A stretch of DNA of 7,481 nt from JAFDVL01 sp043775925 (GTDB taxonomy: Bacteria; Acidobacteriota; Blastocatellia; RBC074). The stretch spans positions 1 through 7,481 of the forward strand of contig JAYVRW010000074.1 of assembly GCA_043775925.1 (NCBI GenBank). Reading direction: 5' to 3'. Position numbers and translations under genes: made by a program. Below are positions 5,475 through 7,481 of this stretch, one piece after another; position 1 is the first letter of the stretch; each line of letters begins with the position of its first letter. The notes below the pieces were generated by a model. That model was not told the origin of the DNA, did not search any database, and saw only the letters and a program-made list of their open reading frames with translations.

Positions 5475-6905
5475 ATGAAAACCTATCCACTCTATCTCAA
5501 CGGCGAATTCATCACGACCGAGCAAACAAAAGCTGTCATCAATCCCGCGAATGGTGAAACGTTTGCTAACATTTCTACGATTGATCGCGCTCGCGTAGCA
5601 CAAGCCATCAGCGATGCACACGCAGCATTTGCCGGATGGCGGAAATTAACAGGCAAAGCGCGTGGCGAATATCTGCACGCGATTGCTAACAACGTCGAAG
5701 CGCGCAAAGACGAAATTGCTAAAACCATCACGATGGAAAATGGTAAACCGCTCGCGCAAAGTCTCGGCGAAGTCGCAATGACTGTAGATCACCTGCGCTG
5801 GTTTGCTGAAGAAGCGCGGCGAGCTTACGGACGCATCGTGCCGAATCAGGTGGATGGGAAACGTCACCTGATGATTAAATCTCCGCTTGGCGTAGTCGGC
5901 GCGATTAGCCCCTGGAATTTTCCGCTGGTACTCGCCGTGCGCAAAATTGCTCCCGCATTGGCGGCGGGTTGTACTGTAGTTTTGAAGCCCGCGTCACAAA
6001 CTCCAATTTGTGCGGTGTTGTTGGCGGAATGTCTTGCCGCCGCGAATTTACCGAACGGCGTTTTTCAACTGGTCGTGGGATCGGCTTCAGAAATTGGCGC
6101 AGAATTTTTATCGAACCCGCTGTGTCGGAAAATTACGTTTACGGGTTCGACCGAAGTCGGAAAACTTTTGATCCGGGGCGCAGCCAAAGGTGTGAAACCT
6201 TTGTCATTGGAACTCGGCGGACACGCGCCAGTATTGGTTTTTGACGATGCTGACCTCAACAAAGCCGTCGAAGGCGTGATGATTACGAAGTTCCGCAACA
6301 CCGGACAATCGTGTATCGCCTCCAATCGAATTTATGTCCAGCGCGGCATCTACGAAAAATTTCTTGCTGCGCTAGTTGAGAAAACTAAGGCACTAAAAAC
6401 TGGCGATGGATTCGAAGTCGGAATGGACATCGGCCCGTTGATTGACGAAGCCGGAGTCAGCAAAGCGCTCGAACATATTGAAAATGCTGTCGCGCAGGGC
6501 GCACGCCTGATGTGCGGCGGCAAAAAGATTGAAGGGAGTAAAGGTTTTTTTGTCTCTCCCACGATTCTTGCCGATGTGCCAAAAACTGCGCTGTGTATGA
6601 GCGAAGAAACATTCGCTCCGGTTGCGCCGATCAGCATTTTCGATACCGAAGAAGAAGCAATTACGTTGGCGAATGACACTGTGTACGGATTAAGCGCATA
6701 CGCCTTCACAACGAATCTGGATCGCGCTTTTCGTTTGATGGAAACATTGGAAGCAGGCACGATTGGTATTAATGACGGAGTGCCTTCCACCAGCCAATGC
6801 CCGTTCGGCGGCACAAAACAAAGTGGCTGGGGACGCGAACTCGGCATCGAAGGAATGGACGCCTTTCTGGAAACAAAACACGTATCACTGGGAATGCAAA
6901 TCTAA
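5475..6905 (+). CDS. aldehyde dehydrogenase, probably NAD(P)+-dependent succinate-semialdehyde dehydrogenase (GabD-like)
   Basis: This cytosolic enzyme oxidises an aldehyde to its acid; the likely substrate is succinate semialdehyde, which would feed GABA or 2-oxoglutarate carbon into the TCA cycle as succinate. The 476 residues form a complete ALDH fold. Visible motifs are 'PWNFP' with N148, 'VVLKPAS' with K171, the nucleotide-binding 'FTGSTEVGK' (222-230), general base E246 in 'LELGGHAP', nucleophile C280 in 'KFRNTGQSCIASNR', and 'EETFAPVAP' with E378. R274, six residues before the cysteine, and R156 in 'AVRKIAPALAAGC' correspond to the substrate-carboxylate arginines known from SSADH, and 'STSQCPFGGTKQSGWGRE' is also SSADH-like. 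Related ALDHs for other small acid aldehydes remain possible. No Shine-Dalgarno precedes the ATG, but the N-terminus 'YPLYLNGEF' is in its normal place. No GABA aminotransferase gene is in the window. Confidence 0.9.
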   Translation: MKTYPLYLNGEFITTEQTKAVINPANGETFANISTIDRARVAQAISDAHAAFAGWRKLTGKARGEYLHAIANNVEARKDEIAKTITMENGKPLAQSLGEVAMTVDHLRWFAEEARRAYGRIVPNQVDGKRHLMIKSPLGVVGAISPWNFPLVLAVRKIAPALAAGCTVVLKPASQTPICAVLLAECLAAANLPNGVFQLVVGSASEIGAEFLSNPLCRKITFTGSTEVGKLLIRGAAKGVKPLSLELGGHAPVLVFDDADLNKAVEGVMITKFRNTGQSCIASNRIYVQRGIYEKFLAALVEKTKALKTGDGFEVGMDIGPLIDEAGVSKALEHIENAVAQGARLMCGGKKIEGSKGFFVSPTILADVPKTALCMSEETFAPVAPISIFDTEEEAITLANDTVYGLSAYAFTTNLDRAFRLMETLEAGTIGINDGVPSTSQCPFGGTKQSGWGRELGIEGMDAFLETKHVSLGMQI

Positions 6906-7045
6906 GCTGCGTTCTCAGACCTCTTACGCTTTGGTAGTCGCCGCGACACAAGCAACTTACCCTTGTGCGAAAAAGTCAGCTCGGGGGTTGCTTGAGATTA
7001 GAATTTTCTGTCCTGTATTCACCTTTCCAAGATTTATTTTAATTG

Positions 7046-7114
7046 AAAGGCGGAAGCCCGCACATAGTAAGGGCGTGTCCCCGGCACACTTACGACGTGC
7101 GTGTTTCTGCCTTT
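7046..7114. repeat. long imperfect palindrome, REP-like
   Basis: The left arm 7046-7071 (beginning AAAGGCGGAAGCCCGCAC) and the right arm 7089-7114 (ending GTGCGTGTTTCTGCCTTT) are complementary at 21 of 26 positions. Three of the mismatches would be G.T or A.C type, so an RNA copy from the + strand folds better than the DNA count suggests. The loop can extend the stem with GTGTC/GGCAC around CCC. Such elements between genes are often dispersed repeats; one copy only is visible here. It may also act as a transcript-end or stability structure for the dehydrogenase mRNA. Confidence 0.6.
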
Positions 7115-7367
7115 TTCGCCATCCATTTTCGATTTGGTATAGAGGTTTCGCTTTCCTTTGCAACAGCTTTGTGCGTTAGCGTTTTTGTGTAAAGAATAAA
7201 AGGTTAGTTGCGTTACATCAGTTTGTAATTCCTGTTTTTGACTCATGAACGATTTTCCTGGTAGTTGTCAATTTGGGGCGAGCATTCAAAAGCGGGATAC
7301 ATGAAGGCGATAGTTTTACACTGGATGAGCCAAAATACTCGAGGAAGAAATTTATTTGTGGGAATTT

Positions 7368-7400
7368 CCTCACGCAAAGATGCGAAGGCGAAAAGAAAGG
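7368..7400. repeat. short imperfect tandem of GCAAAG-type units
   Basis: After CCTC, about three imperfect 8-base units follow: ACGCAAAG, ATGCGAAG and GCGAAAAG, then AAAGG. The reverse strand reads as the CTTTGCGTCTTTGCGTGAGG-type word that I associate with dispersed intergenic repeats in several phyla. That association is from memory and the copy number in this genome is unknown. Confidence 0.4.
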
Positions 7401-7427
7401 AGAGGTCACAATTTGTTTCCTCTCCTT
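7397..7427 (-). terminator. terminator-like hairpin, best oriented for - strand transcription
   Basis: AAGGAGAGG (7397-7405) and CCTCTCCTT (7419-7427) form a perfect 9-bp stem with a 13-base loop. Read on the - strand the stem is followed by TCTTTTCG, a modest T-rich tail; on the + strand it is followed by CTTAAAC, which is poor. It could end a - strand gene located beyond the right edge. Confidence 0.4.
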
Positions 7428-7481
7428 CTTAAACAACCAATTATGAACTCGATGTTAAGGGGCAACAACGGGAAAAACATC

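Larger units (their letters stand above)
6906..7481. other. 575-bp tail without a supportable gene
   Basis: I find no ORF with a recognisable protein or good ribosome site on either strand. The stretch holds a long imperfect palindrome (7046-7114), a GCAAAG-type repeat (7368-7400) and a terminator-like hairpin (7397-7427). A weak stem CACAAG/CTTGTG at about 6946-6967 lies 40 bases after the dehydrogenase stop but has no T run. An ATG at 7443 opens a frame running off the window without a ribosome site. Confidence 0.6.

Noticed and set aside
6944..6969. Small hairpin CACAAG/CTTGTG after the dehydrogenase stop, considered as a terminator
   Set aside because: The stem is short, a base is bulged and the following sequence is A-rich with no T run.
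6763..7179. 138-codon + strand ORF overlapping the end of the dehydrogenase
   Set aside because: It starts inside the dehydrogenase in another frame, reads through the palindrome, and its translation has a basic, Cys-rich composition typical of spurious frames.
7368..7400. Considered as part of a CRISPR array
   Set aside because: Units are about 8 bases, imperfect and without unique spacers between them.
7218..7436. 72-codon - strand ORF in the tail
   Set aside because: It runs through the repeat and terminator-like hairpin, and the product is not recognisable.
7443..7481. Possible gene start at the right edge
   Set aside because: Only 13 codons are visible, with no ribosome site, so it cannot be supported.

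Overview
This window is a chromosomal segment of moderate GC from a bacterium. Conserved housekeeping genes, all on the + strand, are separated by a small accessory block and by decayed insertion sequences. The mixture of a Uma2-family protein, a VapBC-like pair, IS701/IS5-type transposase relics and dispersed palindromic intergenic repeats would fit Acidobacteriota (Blastocatellia) or, less well, a cyanobacterium or Chloroflexota member. This placement is an inference from gene style; no marker in the window settles it.

Layout. 40-114 is a complete tRNA-Gly(CCC) with encoded CCA. 178-1230 is rlmN (23S rRNA/tRNA A-C2 methyltransferase). It is followed 9 bp later by a Uma2-type PD-(D/E)XK protein (1240-1878), then by a translationally coupled antitoxin/PIN-toxin pair (1926-2174 and 2171-2563, overlapping by 4 bp). 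nadB (L-aspartate oxidase, NAD de novo synthesis) fills 2597-4147. The close spacing suggests that rlmN to nadB may be read as one transcription unit, although the products have no common pathway.

From 4148 to 5474 the region is an insertion hot spot. An AT-rich stretch holds a 54-codon small ORF with a very good Shine-Dalgarno, whose 3' end runs into IS sequence. It is followed by a broken IS5-type transposase on the - strand (stop codon plus homopolymer frameshift). That gene is itself interrupted by a 574-bp relic of an IS701-type element that keeps both terminal inverted repeats but has lost about half of its transposase. A short piece of the same IS5-type reading frame seems to resume on the far side of the IS701 relic, so the two relics are nested.

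5475-6905 encodes an intact aldehyde dehydrogenase, most likely succinate-semialdehyde dehydrogenase. The last 575 bp (6906-7481) hold no supportable gene. They contain a long imperfect palindrome (7046-7114), a short GCAAAG-type repeat and a terminator-like hairpin (7397-7427).

I see no convincing new biological system. The most unusual items are the nested IS relics with a MITE-like derivative, the IS-truncated small ORF, the antitoxin of an uncharacterised type, and the REP-like palindrome.
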